A DNA stretch of 64,000 bases from Lacimicrobium alkaliphilum (GTDB taxonomy: Bacteria; Pseudomonadota; Gammaproteobacteria; Enterobacterales; Alteromonadaceae). The notes under the pieces were generated by a model. It ran no database searches. It was not told the DNA's origin and saw only the letters and a program-made list of their open reading frames with translations. Of the stretch, positions 27,811 to 36,611 are shown in pieces (position 1 is the first letter of the stretch; each line of letters starts with the position of its first letter). The position numbers and the translations under genes are program-made. The stretch is from assembly GCF_002591895.1 (NCBI RefSeq), contig NZ_NISX01000001.1, positions 1 through 64,000 of the forward strand, in the 5' to 3' direction.

Positions 27811-28959
27811 TCAGGCCGGGCAATAACATCCTTTTGCTTCAGAGAACACTGTTGGACCCAAACCCTTTGTATCGATGGTAGATGTCAGCCAGCTTTCAAT
27901 TAACCCTTTTCCCGCACTGCATCTGAAACCCGTCGAGTAAGGACCAATAAACGTCAGGTTACTCTCGGCATCAAATAAGATAATACTGGGAACTGCAGTA
28001 ATCCACTGCCTGAGTTCTGTGAATTCGGACAGGTTCAGTGACATTTTGCTGAGAGCCTGATGTACAGAATGAACCTGGTTGCTGGCATTATTGATGTTTT
28101 CCCCAGCCTGGGTAGCTGCTGCTGCAGCTGCGGTGGTTTCTTGCGCAGATTCTCCGGATGATGCCGCAATCTGCTGATTAGAAACTGACATTTGCTGTAT
28201 CGAACTGGCAATGGTATCGACTTGCTGACTGGTTGACCTACTCAGTTCATTGAGACGCTGTTGTTGCTGATAGATAGCACCGGTTGCACCAATCAGTTGC
28301 TTTGATACGGAAAAGGATTCGTCGAGTACCTTGCGGATACCACCAATAAGCGTTGAGAATTCTGTCAGACTGGGATCTATGGGCTGTTGAAGATCTATGA
28401 TTCCCTCACGGTTCAGTATGTCGGAGATACTGTTGCTCAGAAGGAGTGAGGTATGAGCCTCGTTAAAACTGCGTTTGGTGATCACCGCCAATACACCTCC
28501 TTCAGCAATAGCAAAGAAGGCATGAAGGAGGAGTATTCCGAATGTCAGATGACCTTCCTCGAAGATGTACACACCCGCGTTGTTACTCTGTAAAAGGAAA
28601 AAACTAATATGATGGATCGCAACAGTGGCCGTACTTACAAGAATGGCCTTCCAGTCCCGGTAATAGACTAAAAATGCCAGCAATGTAAAGATTTCGAAAT
28701 GCACCTCAATAAGACCATAGCTTTGTTGAATATGCAGAGCAGTAAGCAGTTGCACAGCTATCGCGACGGCATAGCGCGTAATCTGTGCCTGTGGCTGAGT
28801 GTAAATCAACATAAGTGGCAAAGCCGCAGTAGGAATGCCTATCATCATTGCCCACAACCAGGTGTCAGTGTAAGCAGCAATAGCAAAGGCGACAACAACC
28901 TGGGCCACTAATACACCACTGAATACTTTATTGGCTTCGTCTATCCACGGGTAACGCAA
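27811..28959 (-). CDS. Chimeric ORF: truncated chemoreceptor joined to a DUF6436-like C-terminus
   Basis: The first about 310 of 382 residues are an Alteromonadales-type methyl-accepting chemotaxis protein: six N-terminal membrane helices (about 12-165) and the first arm of the signalling coiled coil (SIQQMSVSNQQIAASSGESAQ). The arm stops before the conserved hairpin tip ([19 protein letters not shown] is absent). It runs directly into FTELRQWITAVPSIILFDAE...GPYSTGFRCSAGKGLIES...AKGCYC, which resembles the end of small thioredoxin-fold DUF6436 proteins. The fusion is in frame. It starts at a TTG with GGGAG eight bases upstream. It probably arose by a deletion, and chemotaxis signalling should be lost. 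Confidence 0.7.
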   Translation of the reverse strand: MRYPWIDEANKVFSGVLVAQVVVAFAIAAYTDTWLWAMMIGIPTAALPLMLIYTQPQAQITRYAVAIAVQLLTALHIQQSYGLIEVHFEIFTLLAFLVYYRDWKAILVSTATVAIHHISFFLLQSNNAGVYIFEEGHLTFGILLLHAFFAIAEGGVLAVITKRSFNEAHTSLLLSNSISDILNREGIIDLQQPIDPSLTEFSTLIGGIRKVLDESFSVSKQLIGATGAIYQQQQRLNELSRSTSQQVDTIASSIQQMSVSNQQIAASSGESAQETTAAAAAATQAGENINNASNQVHSVHQALSKMSLNLSEFTELRQWITAVPSIILFDAESNLTFIGPYSTGFRCSAGKGLIESWLTSTIDTKGLGPTVFSEAKGCYCPA

Positions 28960-29178
28960 ATTACTATCTCCCTATTACACTACAACCCACACTGTACGCT
29001 AAGAACTAGGTTATAGATCTGATTTATGTCAAGTTTCAGCAACCCGATACAATCCTTTCCAACGAACTTAAGACAGAACTGGCATTTAATGCGGGCAGAC
29101 AATATTATTCTGTTGAGACCCCTGCAGCACAGACCTATGCATGTAGTGATAAATATCAGCGAATAATCACTGTGGTAA

Positions 29179-30858
29179 ATGATGGAAAAAGACGATTTAA
29201 GTAATTTAGAGGCTCTGAACGTACTGATTATTGATGATCAGACTCTGGTGCACGATATTCTCAAGTCAACTTTTTATGATTTGGGGATCCGTACAGTAAA
29301 AAGTGCCGAAAACGCCTTTTTTGGTCTGCGCTTATGTGAACAGCAGCGCTTTCACGTGGTGATTTGTGCCTTTAATGTAAAAAGTGACAAAGATGGTTTC
29401 CATCTTCTTGAGGAGCTTAAGTTTAAGGGCCATGTGACCAAACGCACGATATTGATTTTTTTAAGCGCTGACACAGATGAGAGTCTGGTCAACAGTATCG
29501 CTGAGTTACAACCTGATGACTTCTGGGTCAAGCCGCTGTCACCAGCTCAGGTTAAAAAGCGCCTTCCCCATATACTGGAAGTGAAAAAGACGCTGTATAA
29601 CATTTATCAGGCTATCGACAATAAAGATTTTGGTAAGGCTATCTACTACGCTGATCGTCACCTGCTTAACCCAGCGCTTTCCAAGTATCAGATGCAACTG
29701 TTACGCATGAAAGGGGAGAGCCTTTTGGCTTTGTGCGAGATGGAAGATGCAGAAGCGTATTACCGGGCACTAATGGAGAAGTACACGGCATCCTGGGTGT
29801 ATCTGGGCTTTATCAGAATACTGCTCAAACAGGACAAAATGGAAGAGATTAAAGAACTGCTGGCGCAACTGACCGACAAAGTTGAGACCCGTTTTGCTAC
29901 CTATGACTTGCTGGCGCAGTACTATATCGAACGGGAAGACTATGAACAGGCTTACGAAGAAATTAAAAAGGCCGCAGAGCTGGCGCCCCGCAATATAGAA
30001 CGTAATAAAAAGCTCTGGGATCTGGCCCGCCTGACCCACGATCATCAGGGGCAATACAAGGCCACCCAGGCGATGGCCAAATACGCCAAAAATTCCATTC
30101 ATGACTCTCCCGCATTGCTGTTCAATGTAATTCGTTCAGGTATCGACCTGGCCTGTACTCTCACGGGTGAGGCCTCACTCAAAATTCTTAAACAGTCAGA
30201 ACGTTATATTACCGACCTGGAAAATAACTATGGCGGGAACGATGATTTCAAAGAGCAATTGGTGGTGGTTAAAGCCAGGGTTCACAATGCAAGGGAAGAG
30301 CGAGATCGGGCCGAACGGATTGTAGATACCCATGTAACGCTCAAGGCAACGCCGTCGGTGGAGGATAATCTGGACAAGGTCAAAGTATTCCATGAACTGG
30401 GCCGTCGTGAAGAAGCTATCACTCTTTTAGACAAGGTGAAGAAACAAATTGGCGGTGATGGTCTCACCAGTCAGGTGGTGGGCAAGTATATCGAGCAGGA
30501 AACCTCTGAGCGGGAAGAAGTTCACTTTACCCCCAAACAGCTCAACAGCATGGCGGTGGAATTATTTAAAAAGAATAAAAAAGTGCCGGCCCTGAAGTCT
30601 CTTGAACAGGCATTGCAGCTGACGCCCAGGAACGTGCGTGTGTCTCTGAGTATTCTCAAAGTACTGGTGGCTATTCACCGGGACGAAGGGCTGGATGCCG
30701 ACCAGCTTGAGCTTGCAGCCCGTACTCTGGATATTCTTAGCAAGAGCAAGCTGGATGAAAATCAGCAGAAAGCCTTTAATGATTTTGTGAAGGAATTGCC
30801 CCAAAGTGAGCCCAGTGAGGCTCAGTCAGAGACTGTCCGAGCTCAGCTTAACAGTTAA
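29179..30858 (+). CDS. Atypical receiver-domain protein with TPR repeats
   Basis: A 559-residue cytoplasmic protein. The N-terminal receiver-like domain (about 12-135) keeps the acidic pair (Asp19, Asp20), Ser in FLSAD and Lys in VKPLS. The normal phospho-acceptor Asp is replaced by Ala64 (VVICAFNV), so standard phosphorylation is not expected. The rest is helical with TPR-like repeats (for example YEQAYEEIKKAAELAPRN near 255-275 and VPALKSLEQALQLTPRNV near 470-490). Similar receiver/TPR proteins are common in Alteromonadales, with unknown partners. It is monocistronic. It may act as a scaffold. Confidence 0.8.
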   Translation: MMEKDDLSNLEALNVLIIDDQTLVHDILKSTFYDLGIRTVKSAENAFFGLRLCEQQRFHVVICAFNVKSDKDGFHLLEELKFKGHVTKRTILIFLSADTDESLVNSIAELQPDDFWVKPLSPAQVKKRLPHILEVKKTLYNIYQAIDNKDFGKAIYYADRHLLNPALSKYQMQLLRMKGESLLALCEMEDAEAYYRALMEKYTASWVYLGFIRILLKQDKMEEIKELLAQLTDKVETRFATYDLLAQYYIEREDYEQAYEEIKKAAELAPRNIERNKKLWDLARLTHDHQGQYKATQAMAKYAKNSIHDSPALLFNVIRSGIDLACTLTGEASLKILKQSERYITDLENNYGGNDDFKEQLVVVKARVHNAREERDRAERIVDTHVTLKATPSVEDNLDKVKVFHELGRREEAITLLDKVKKQIGGDGLTSQVVGKYIEQETSEREEVHFTPKQLNSMAVELFKKNKKVPALKSLEQALQLTPRNVRVSLSILKVLVAIHRDEGLDADQLELAARTLDILSKSKLDENQQKAFNDFVKELPQSEPSEAQSETVRAQLNS

Positions 30859-31012
30859 AAAATATTTTACAGGTGATGCTTGTCGTGCGCTGTTCAGGCA
30901 CGACATCTTCTATTTTCTCGCTTTAATAAGATAGTAATAAATGCGGCTGATAATGGAGAAATAAGTCAGCAGCGACGTCGTCTGATTTTATCATCAGCGA
31001 CAAGACAGAGAC

Positions 31013-31817
31013 ATGATCTCAGTAATTTTCTCCACTTATAACTCCCCTGAATGGATGGAAAAAACCCTGTGGGGTCTGCACTATCAGACCTGTCAGGATT
31101 TCGAAGTGATCATCGCCGACGATGGCTCCGGGGAAGAAACAGCCAGGCGTATAACGTCTTTTAAACAGCAAAGCAGTTGCAAAATAAAACATGTCTGGCA
31201 GCCTGATGCGGGATTTCAGAAAACCCGGATACTGAACAAAGCCCTGTTACAATCCGAAGGTGATTATATTGTTTTTACCGACGGCGATTGCATCTTACGC
31301 AAGGACTTTCTCGAGGCTCATCTTCATTACCGTCAGCCGGGTTATTTCTTATCCGGTGGATATTTTAAGTTACCTATGCATATCAGTCAGGCAATCAGCC
31401 ATCGCCAGCGGCCGGGCATTTGAGCTGGAATGGCTGATTGCACATGGCCTTAAAAAAACACATAAGATGATGAAACTCGGTACCTGGGGAGCGGTTGCCA
31501 GAATACTTAATATTATGACGCCAACCAAAGCCACCTGGAACGGACATAATGCGTCCGGCTGGCGGAAGGATATTTTTGCGGCCAATGGTTTCGATGAACG
31601 TATGCAATATGGTGGTGAAGATCGTGAACTTGGCGAAAGGCTGTTTAACCGCGGTATTAAATCAAAGCAAATTCGTTATTCCGCTATATGCTTACACCTT
31701 GATCATGCCAGAAGCTATGTTAAACCACAGATGCTGATAAAAAATAAAGCCATCCGTGAGCATACCCGAGTTAAAAACGTGCTCAGAACGCCTTATGGTA
31801 TTGAGAAACTGGCTTAG
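31013..31817 (+). pseudogene. Family 2 glycosyltransferase, frameshifted
   Basis: Frame 1 (31013-31423) encodes the GT2 nucleotide-sugar domain: ISVIFSTYNSPEWMEKTL, VIIADDGSGEET and the metal-binding FTDGDCIL, up to GGYFKLPMHISQAIS. The remaining domain is in another frame up to 31817: IASGRAFELEWL, TKATWNGHNASGWRKDIF, NGFDERMQYGGEDRELGERL and HLDHARSYVKP, matching the Glyco_transf_7C region. The switch falls near 31398-31402 in a CAGCCATCGCCAG context, consistent with one added base or two lost. The intact product would be about 267 residues and act in cell-surface glycan synthesis. It is convergent with the GT4 fusion gene 11 bases away. A sequencing error is possible. Confidence 0.8.
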
Positions 31818-31828
31818 AAAAACAGCTG

Positions 31829-34036
31829 TTATCTGATCAGAACATGGGCGTAAACCCGCTCCATTTCGCGGCCAAACTGGTTGATTCCATAACCGGCGGC
31901 CATCGATTCTGCATGGCCGGAAAGGGTTTGTCTCAGCTCATCATCTTCAAGCAGTCGTTTAACACAATCAGCCCATGCAGCACTGTTATGCATGGTTTTA
32001 AAGCCGGTTTTACCGTTAATAACAAAGTCGTCAATACCACTTGCGCGTATTGCCACCACAGGCATACCACTTGCCATGGCTTCAAGTATAACCATGCCCT
32101 GAGTTTCTGAGGTTGACGCAAATACAAACAGATTACCGAGACTGAAGTAAACGGGCATTTTTTCCGGTGGTACTGAACCTGCAAAAATAATGCGGTCCTG
32201 TAAGCCCAGTTCAGCAGTGAGCTGGCGCAATTGCTCTTGCTGAGGGCCATCACCAATCAGTATCAGCCTGAATTTTCTGGTACAGGTTTGATTAAGTCCT
32301 GCCAGTGCGTTGAGCATAAACCCGATGTTCTTCTCTTCACTTAATCTGGAAACACTCAGCAGAACCAGATCATCCTTGTCGATTCCCAAATCAGCTTGCA
32401 GCGCGGCTTTGTCCTGTTCAGCCTGCCTGCTGAATTTATCGGTTTCAATACCGGTGGGTACAACGAATACCGGTGTTTTCACACCGATCATACGCAGGTA
32501 ATGTTCGGATGCGTCTGAGGGCACCACAACCGCATCACACTTATTGCCCAGGCGCCGTACTAACAAGTGAGAAAGAAAGTTGCGGAAAAGCGCGTCTGGT
32601 AAGGGCACATTATGAGAATAATGCTCAAGTCTGGTGTGGTAAGTATAAATAACCGGTACTTTTAGCCACTTTGCTGCCAGAAGTCCCAGTGTACCCATCC
32701 AGAACGGATGGTGAATATGGATTACGTCGGGCGAAAATCCGCGTATTTTTCTGATTGCGGTCAAAGAAAACAGATTCGGCACCACAATGCCTCTTCCGGG
32801 AGCGCTTTTCCAGATGCAGGGGAGTCGGAAAATGTTTTCATCATCCCCGACTTTTTCCTCCTGTTTGTATTTTGGGGCGAAAATCATCGTTTTGTGCCCG
32901 AGTTTACGCAACGCTCCCGACAATCGCTGGATGGATATCGGTACCCCTCCGATAAACGGCAAATAATTGTTGGTAAACATCGCGACATTGATCCGTCGCT
33001 TCAGTTTCGGCTCAGAAGGGCGGTTGAAGTCAGGGTAATAGTCGCGCTCTTCAAACAGCAATGAATGTAGCCAGAAGGCACTGAGTACCAGCACGCTGAC
33101 AAGGAGCAGGTAATTCAGATAGCCTACATAGAACAGTGAGTGGATAAAAAACCAGATACTTTCAAGGATCCGAAAAAACCGATGCTGCCCGACATCTAAT
33201 TTTACCGGCTCAATTTGTACCTGATTTTGTTCAACACGGACCTGTACGAAGTGATAAAAGCTCTGTTCATCACTGAACACCAACCCTCCGGCACCCCCTG
33301 TGACAATAAAGGGGGTGTTGTTGGTTTTCTGTTCAGAATACAGTGGCAGGTTTGCCGAGAAAACCGCTTTGACTTTCGGGCTGTTAAGCTGCGGAGAGAT
33401 AAGCTCGCGGAAGCTCTGCTCGGCAAGGTAATCATCATCAAAGTCAAAAATACCGGTGTTGGTTACCGGGAGCAGAGGATGGCCAACAAAAATGAAAACA
33501 TTGTCGTTTGGGGCGACTTCAAGCTCTTCCTCCAGCCAGCGTGCCTGCCACCGGTAAGAGGTTTTCCCGGAGCTGTCGAGAAAAATAAAGCGGCTGTTTG
33601 CACCTGAAAAAGCAAAAACATAGGGTCCATAATGGTCATAATAGCGGTAGCTTCCAAAGGTATTGTGTTCATTTTCACCAAAGGTCAATAAATAGGGTTT
33701 TTGCAGATGACTCAGGGTGCCATGCAGTGCACGGTATTTGTCTTCACCACCACTGCTGACCGCGTTGCCTGCAGAAACAACAAAATCCACATTACTCTGA
33801 TTTAACTCAGGGATGATTTTGCGTTCAAAGACACCGATAGAATTGTTGATATTGCCGACTACAGCGAAACTGAAGTTTTCCCTGCCGTTCAACACTGATT
33901 CGATATTTTCAATCTGATCTGCATGTACGGCACCATAATCCACATCGGTCACATAGAGATAAATCTTGTAAAAAATAACCAGAAACAACACCAGCATATT
34001 CAGATAGAAGAGTGCTTTGTATAATGACGTACTCAT
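31829..34036 (-). CDS. Fusion protein: degenerate metallophosphoesterase domain plus GT4 glycosyltransferase
   Basis: A 735-residue membrane protein. It has an N-terminal helix (about 8-30), a calcineurin-like phosphoesterase-fold region (about 50-275), one or two membrane segments (about 290-335), and a GT4 glycosyltransferase (about 350-735; FIGGVPISIQRLSGALRKLGH, VSRLSEEKN, ETQGMVILEAMASGMPVV with the E-x7-E pair). The phosphoesterase motifs are eroded: GNINNS in place of GDxH, SAGNAV in place of GDxxD, GENEHN in place of GNHE, and GHPLL in place of GHxH. That domain probably cannot hold two metals. It overlaps the flippase-like gene by four bases. It probably adds a hexose to a membrane lipid or surface glycan. 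Confidence 0.82.
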   Translation of the reverse strand: MSTSLYKALFYLNMLVLFLVIFYKIYLYVTDVDYGAVHADQIENIESVLNGRENFSFAVVGNINNSIGVFERKIIPELNQSNVDFVVSAGNAVSSGGEDKYRALHGTLSHLQKPYLLTFGENEHNTFGSYRYYDHYGPYVFAFSGANSRFIFLDSSGKTSYRWQARWLEEELEVAPNDNVFIFVGHPLLPVTNTGIFDFDDDYLAEQSFRELISPQLNSPKVKAVFSANLPLYSEQKTNNTPFIVTGGAGGLVFSDEQSFYHFVQVRVEQNQVQIEPVKLDVGQHRFFRILESIWFFIHSLFYVGYLNYLLLVSVLVLSAFWLHSLLFEERDYYPDFNRPSEPKLKRRINVAMFTNNYLPFIGGVPISIQRLSGALRKLGHKTMIFAPKYKQEEKVGDDENIFRLPCIWKSAPGRGIVVPNLFSLTAIRKIRGFSPDVIHIHHPFWMGTLGLLAAKWLKVPVIYTYHTRLEHYSHNVPLPDALFRNFLSHLLVRRLGNKCDAVVVPSDASEHYLRMIGVKTPVFVVPTGIETDKFSRQAEQDKAALQADLGIDKDDLVLLSVSRLSEEKNIGFMLNALAGLNQTCTRKFRLILIGDGPQQEQLRQLTAELGLQDRIIFAGSVPPEKMPVYFSLGNLFVFASTSETQGMVILEAMASGMPVVAIRASGIDDFVINGKTGFKTMHNSAAWADCVKRLLEDDELRQTLSGHAESMAAGYGINQFGREMERVYAHVLIR

Positions 34037-35085
34037 TCTTTAGCCTTTTTGCAGAATAGCTCATGCAATATAACCGGGATACCGATTAACATGCCCAGGT
34101 AGATTGTCAGAAAACGCCAGATCAGAATAATTCCGACAAGTTCTGAGGTGCTCAGCAGGTCGGTAAAAAACAGACCGAACAGCCCTTCAGCAAACCCTGC
34201 ACCGCCCGGGGATGGGGCGAAATACATCAGGCTGGTTTGTATTGCTACCAGACCCGTTGTTGCCAGATAGCCTGCATCGTATCCGGATCCCCACAAAAGA
34301 AGACAGGGAAAAGAAAACAGTGAGAGCAGAAAAACCGCGGTAAAAAACACAGATAAGATAATATCTCTGCGGTTCCTGAGGTAGCAATGTTCCAGGCTGT
34401 GTGAAAATCTCACCGTTTCCCTGAGTACCTGACGCTTTCGCCGGTTGGCACTCTGAGCGCTGACAAGGCGGATCTTAATCAGTACTCCTGCAATCCTGTC
34501 GATGACATTTAACAGCCATCTCAGGCGGAATAACATAATCAGAAAGCAGGCAATATAGGTCAGCGCAACTATGGATAAGAGCCATCCTGCTCCTGTCATC
34601 ACCGCATTGTTGTCAAAGAACGGAAGATTCATTACCAGTAGGGGGATGGGAAGAAAAATCAGGGCCATGGCAATAAAAGTGCGGACTGTTGTCGCCGCTG
34701 TTGCGGTGCCAACAGGGATATTTAATCGCCGAAGATACCAGATCTGAGCGAAACCACCTCCGGTAGCCAGCGGGGTGATATTTGAAAACAGCATATTAAT
34801 AAAGGTGATTTTTATTCTGTGTCGCCATTTAAGCTGGTGACCGGATGCCTTAAGGATGTAACTCAGTCTCAGGGCATCGCTGGTGAAGTAGATCAGTATC
34901 AACACAAAGACACTTAACATCACCGGCCAGGAGTACAGCATAGGATTAATTGAGATCGACTGAGCATCGACCTTATAAAAGATCAGCAACGGAACACCAA
35001 TGCTTAACCCAACAAATAATACCGCTGAATAAATCCAGCGTACTGTATGCCGGCGCAGAGGTGACTCTGGCACAGAATCTGTCAT
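34033..35085 (-). CDS. Lysylphosphatidylglycerol synthase TM-region/UPF0104 membrane protein
   Basis: A 350-residue integral membrane protein with about eight to nine helices, of the family related to the MprF flippase domain (no synthase domain is present). Typical features are FINMLFSNITPLATGGGFAQIWYLRR and the late YFAPSPGGAGFAEGLFGLFF. Such proteins often accompany glycosyltransferases and may flip or bind glycolipids. The start has a good GGAGTGAAACG site. The stop overlaps the GT4 fusion start (ATGA), so the two are translationally coupled and probably work together on an envelope lipid. Confidence 0.85.
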   Translation of the reverse strand: MTDSVPESPLRRHTVRWIYSAVLFVGLSIGVPLLIFYKVDAQSISINPMLYSWPVMLSVFVLILIYFTSDALRLSYILKASGHQLKWRHRIKITFINMLFSNITPLATGGGFAQIWYLRRLNIPVGTATAATTVRTFIAMALIFLPIPLLVMNLPFFDNNAVMTGAGWLLSIVALTYIACFLIMLFRLRWLLNVIDRIAGVLIKIRLVSAQSANRRKRQVLRETVRFSHSLEHCYLRNRRDIILSVFFTAVFLLSLFSFPCLLLWGSGYDAGYLATTGLVAIQTSLMYFAPSPGGAGFAEGLFGLFFTDLLSTSELVGIILIWRFLTIYLGMLIGIPVILHELFCKKAKE

Positions 35086-35303
35086 CGTTTCACTCCGGTA
35101 AACCGAATCACCGGAGGCTCCATTGACCAGATAACCACTCTGGTAGCAGGTGTGACCAGCATGACGATCGCGGTGAAACGATCAGTAGTCGGGATGTTGT
35201 AGCCATTCTTTTCCGTGCTTTCATACAGAGCCGCTGTGCACCTTGTGTTTGTAGGGCTGCCAAAGGCAAAATGATAGCGAATATCTTTTGGTCTAACCAA
35301 CAT
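35082..35303 (-). CDS. Small ORF overlapping the flippase-like gene
   Basis: About 73 codons beginning MLVRPKDIRYHFAFG and ending FTGVKR. No family is recognised, there is no signal or membrane segment, and the ribosome binding site is poor. The main support is the four-base ATGA overlap of its stop with the next start, the same coupling seen between the next two genes. It could be the remnant of a longer gene. Low confidence that it is translated. Confidence 0.35.
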   Translation of the reverse strand: MLVRPKDIRYHFAFGSPTNTRCTAALYESTEKNGYNIPTTDRFTAIVMLVTPATRVVIWSMEPPVIRFTGVKR

Positions 35304-35394
35304 CAATTATCTATGCGGATTGGTATTAGTCCCAACAGACAAGTGTATGCGTATTCGTTCAGTTATTGCTGGTGCAGGTGTACAAGTCAGGAGT

Positions 35395-36234
35395 TTAGTT
35401 AAACTCTTGTAGCCAGCGACTAAGCCGATTTCTCACTCTGTTATCAAGCAACAGGCCCATATGGCTGATAGTAACAAATCTCACTCTGGTGCTGTGATCT
35501 AATAAGGCACGGTTCACGGGATAGACGACTAAATCATTAACCGAAGCAATGGTCATGACCGGCAGTTCCGGGGCCAACTGACTGAATGCCGGCAACTGAT
35601 GCAGCAGCGGGCTTTGCGGATGAAACAGTTCCTTCAGCCAGGGCAGGGTGAAATCGCCTACTGCCTGGGTTCCATGGTGGGGAGTGCCAAGGGTAATGAC
35701 GGATTTGATGCGGTGCTTATCCTGTGGGTAGTGTTGCAATAACATTCGGCAAACCAGCCCGCCCATTGAGTGAGCGAGAAGATGTACCGGTTGCTGCTGA
35801 TTATTGGTAAAGGTTTGTGCCAATGCCTGATGCAGGCTGTCCACGTATTTTCTCAGGTCTACGTAGGGTCGCCCCAGACTGACACTGTAAGTAGCAAAAC
35901 CCGCTTGTTCCAGATACCGTCTCAGTCCCCAGAAGCAACTGCCGTTCATATGAAACCCATGTACGCAGAGTACCGCTGGTTTATCAGCCGCTGATGGTTT
36001 ATGCAGACCATTCTTATTACTTTTAAAAATCAGCCAGAAGCTCATCAGCACCACAGCCCGCATGACTTCAGCATAGAAAAGCCAAAGTTGCCCGGGACTC
36101 AGCTTATAAAAGGGCAGGTTACTGCGGGCATAGAAGCGTTTGACCCGGATATATAACGACACAATGGCTACCGCATAGCTCATAGCAATGATCACAGGCA
36201 GACTCACAACAATAAGTGTCAGATAAAACAGCAT
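35395..36234 (-). CDS. Membrane-anchored alpha/beta hydrolase (lipase-like)
   Basis: A 279-residue protein with two N-terminal hydrophobic segments (about 3-27 and 48-70) followed by an alpha/beta hydrolase domain. The oxyanion segment is VLCVHGFHMNGSCF, the nucleophile elbow LLAHSMGGLVCR, then LGTPHHGT. A candidate acid is in SVNDLVVYP and the candidate His in ISHMGLL. This pattern matches PGAP1-like and triacylglycerol lipases. It is on the same strand as the flippase/GT4 genes, upstream of them, and may share the envelope-lipid theme. The substrate is unknown. Confidence 0.85.
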   Translation of the reverse strand: MLFYLTLIVVSLPVIIAMSYAVAIVSLYIRVKRFYARSNLPFYKLSPGQLWLFYAEVMRAVVLMSFWLIFKSNKNGLHKPSAADKPAVLCVHGFHMNGSCFWGLRRYLEQAGFATYSVSLGRPYVDLRKYVDSLHQALAQTFTNNQQQPVHLLAHSMGGLVCRMLLQHYPQDKHRIKSVITLGTPHHGTQAVGDFTLPWLKELFHPQSPLLHQLPAFSQLAPELPVMTIASVNDLVVYPVNRALLDHSTRVRFVTISHMGLLLDNRVRNRLSRWLQEFN

Positions 36235-36611
36235 GGGCCTGATACTTCTCCTGAAAAATGAGTGGGATAACAGCTATTTTGTCTTATATTTCTGATAATT
36301 CGCCAGTTATTGTGATCTGCGTTGATTTTGCAAAATCAATACAATCATGCTGTTAATCGCTATGGCGCTATAGTGCTGCATTCTATTTTAATGGGCACAG
36401 GAGTTAAAGCGCCCACCGCAGCAACCCCTGAAATAGAAAGAGTTATGCTGAGTCAGGATTCAGCGCCAGGTAGGAAATCCGGAGGATCTTCAAGCGGCTA
36501 TTCACCATTCCGATACGGCTATGTATCAGGCTAAGTGCCGCGGCAAAAATCAGGTGGCCAGGGGCAAAAAAACATGACCAGTGAAAAGACCACCTGAGAG
36601 ACTCTGAAAGT
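36235..36611. other. Intergenic region between the lipase and cyanophycinase genes
   Basis: About 377 bases without a supported gene. A 70-codon plus-strand frame (36322-36534) lacks a ribosome binding site and any familiar content. Near the cyanophycinase stop, CAGGTGG (36550-36556) can pair with CCACCTG (36590-36596) across about 33 bases. With the adjoining T-rich run on the minus strand this might serve as a weak terminator for that gene. Confidence 0.35.

Noticed and set aside
31385-31425. Programmed ribosomal frameshift in the GT2 gene
   Set aside because: No slippery heptamer or following pseudoknot seen, and the family is not known for frameshifting.
35082-35303. Small ORF as a confident gene of the flippase operon
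   Set aside because: Kept only as low confidence: the four-base overlap is suggestive, but start signal and family content are missing.
36322-36534. 70-codon plus-strand frame before the cyanophycinase gene
   Set aside because: No ribosome binding site, no recognisable motif, in a gap that otherwise looks non-coding.
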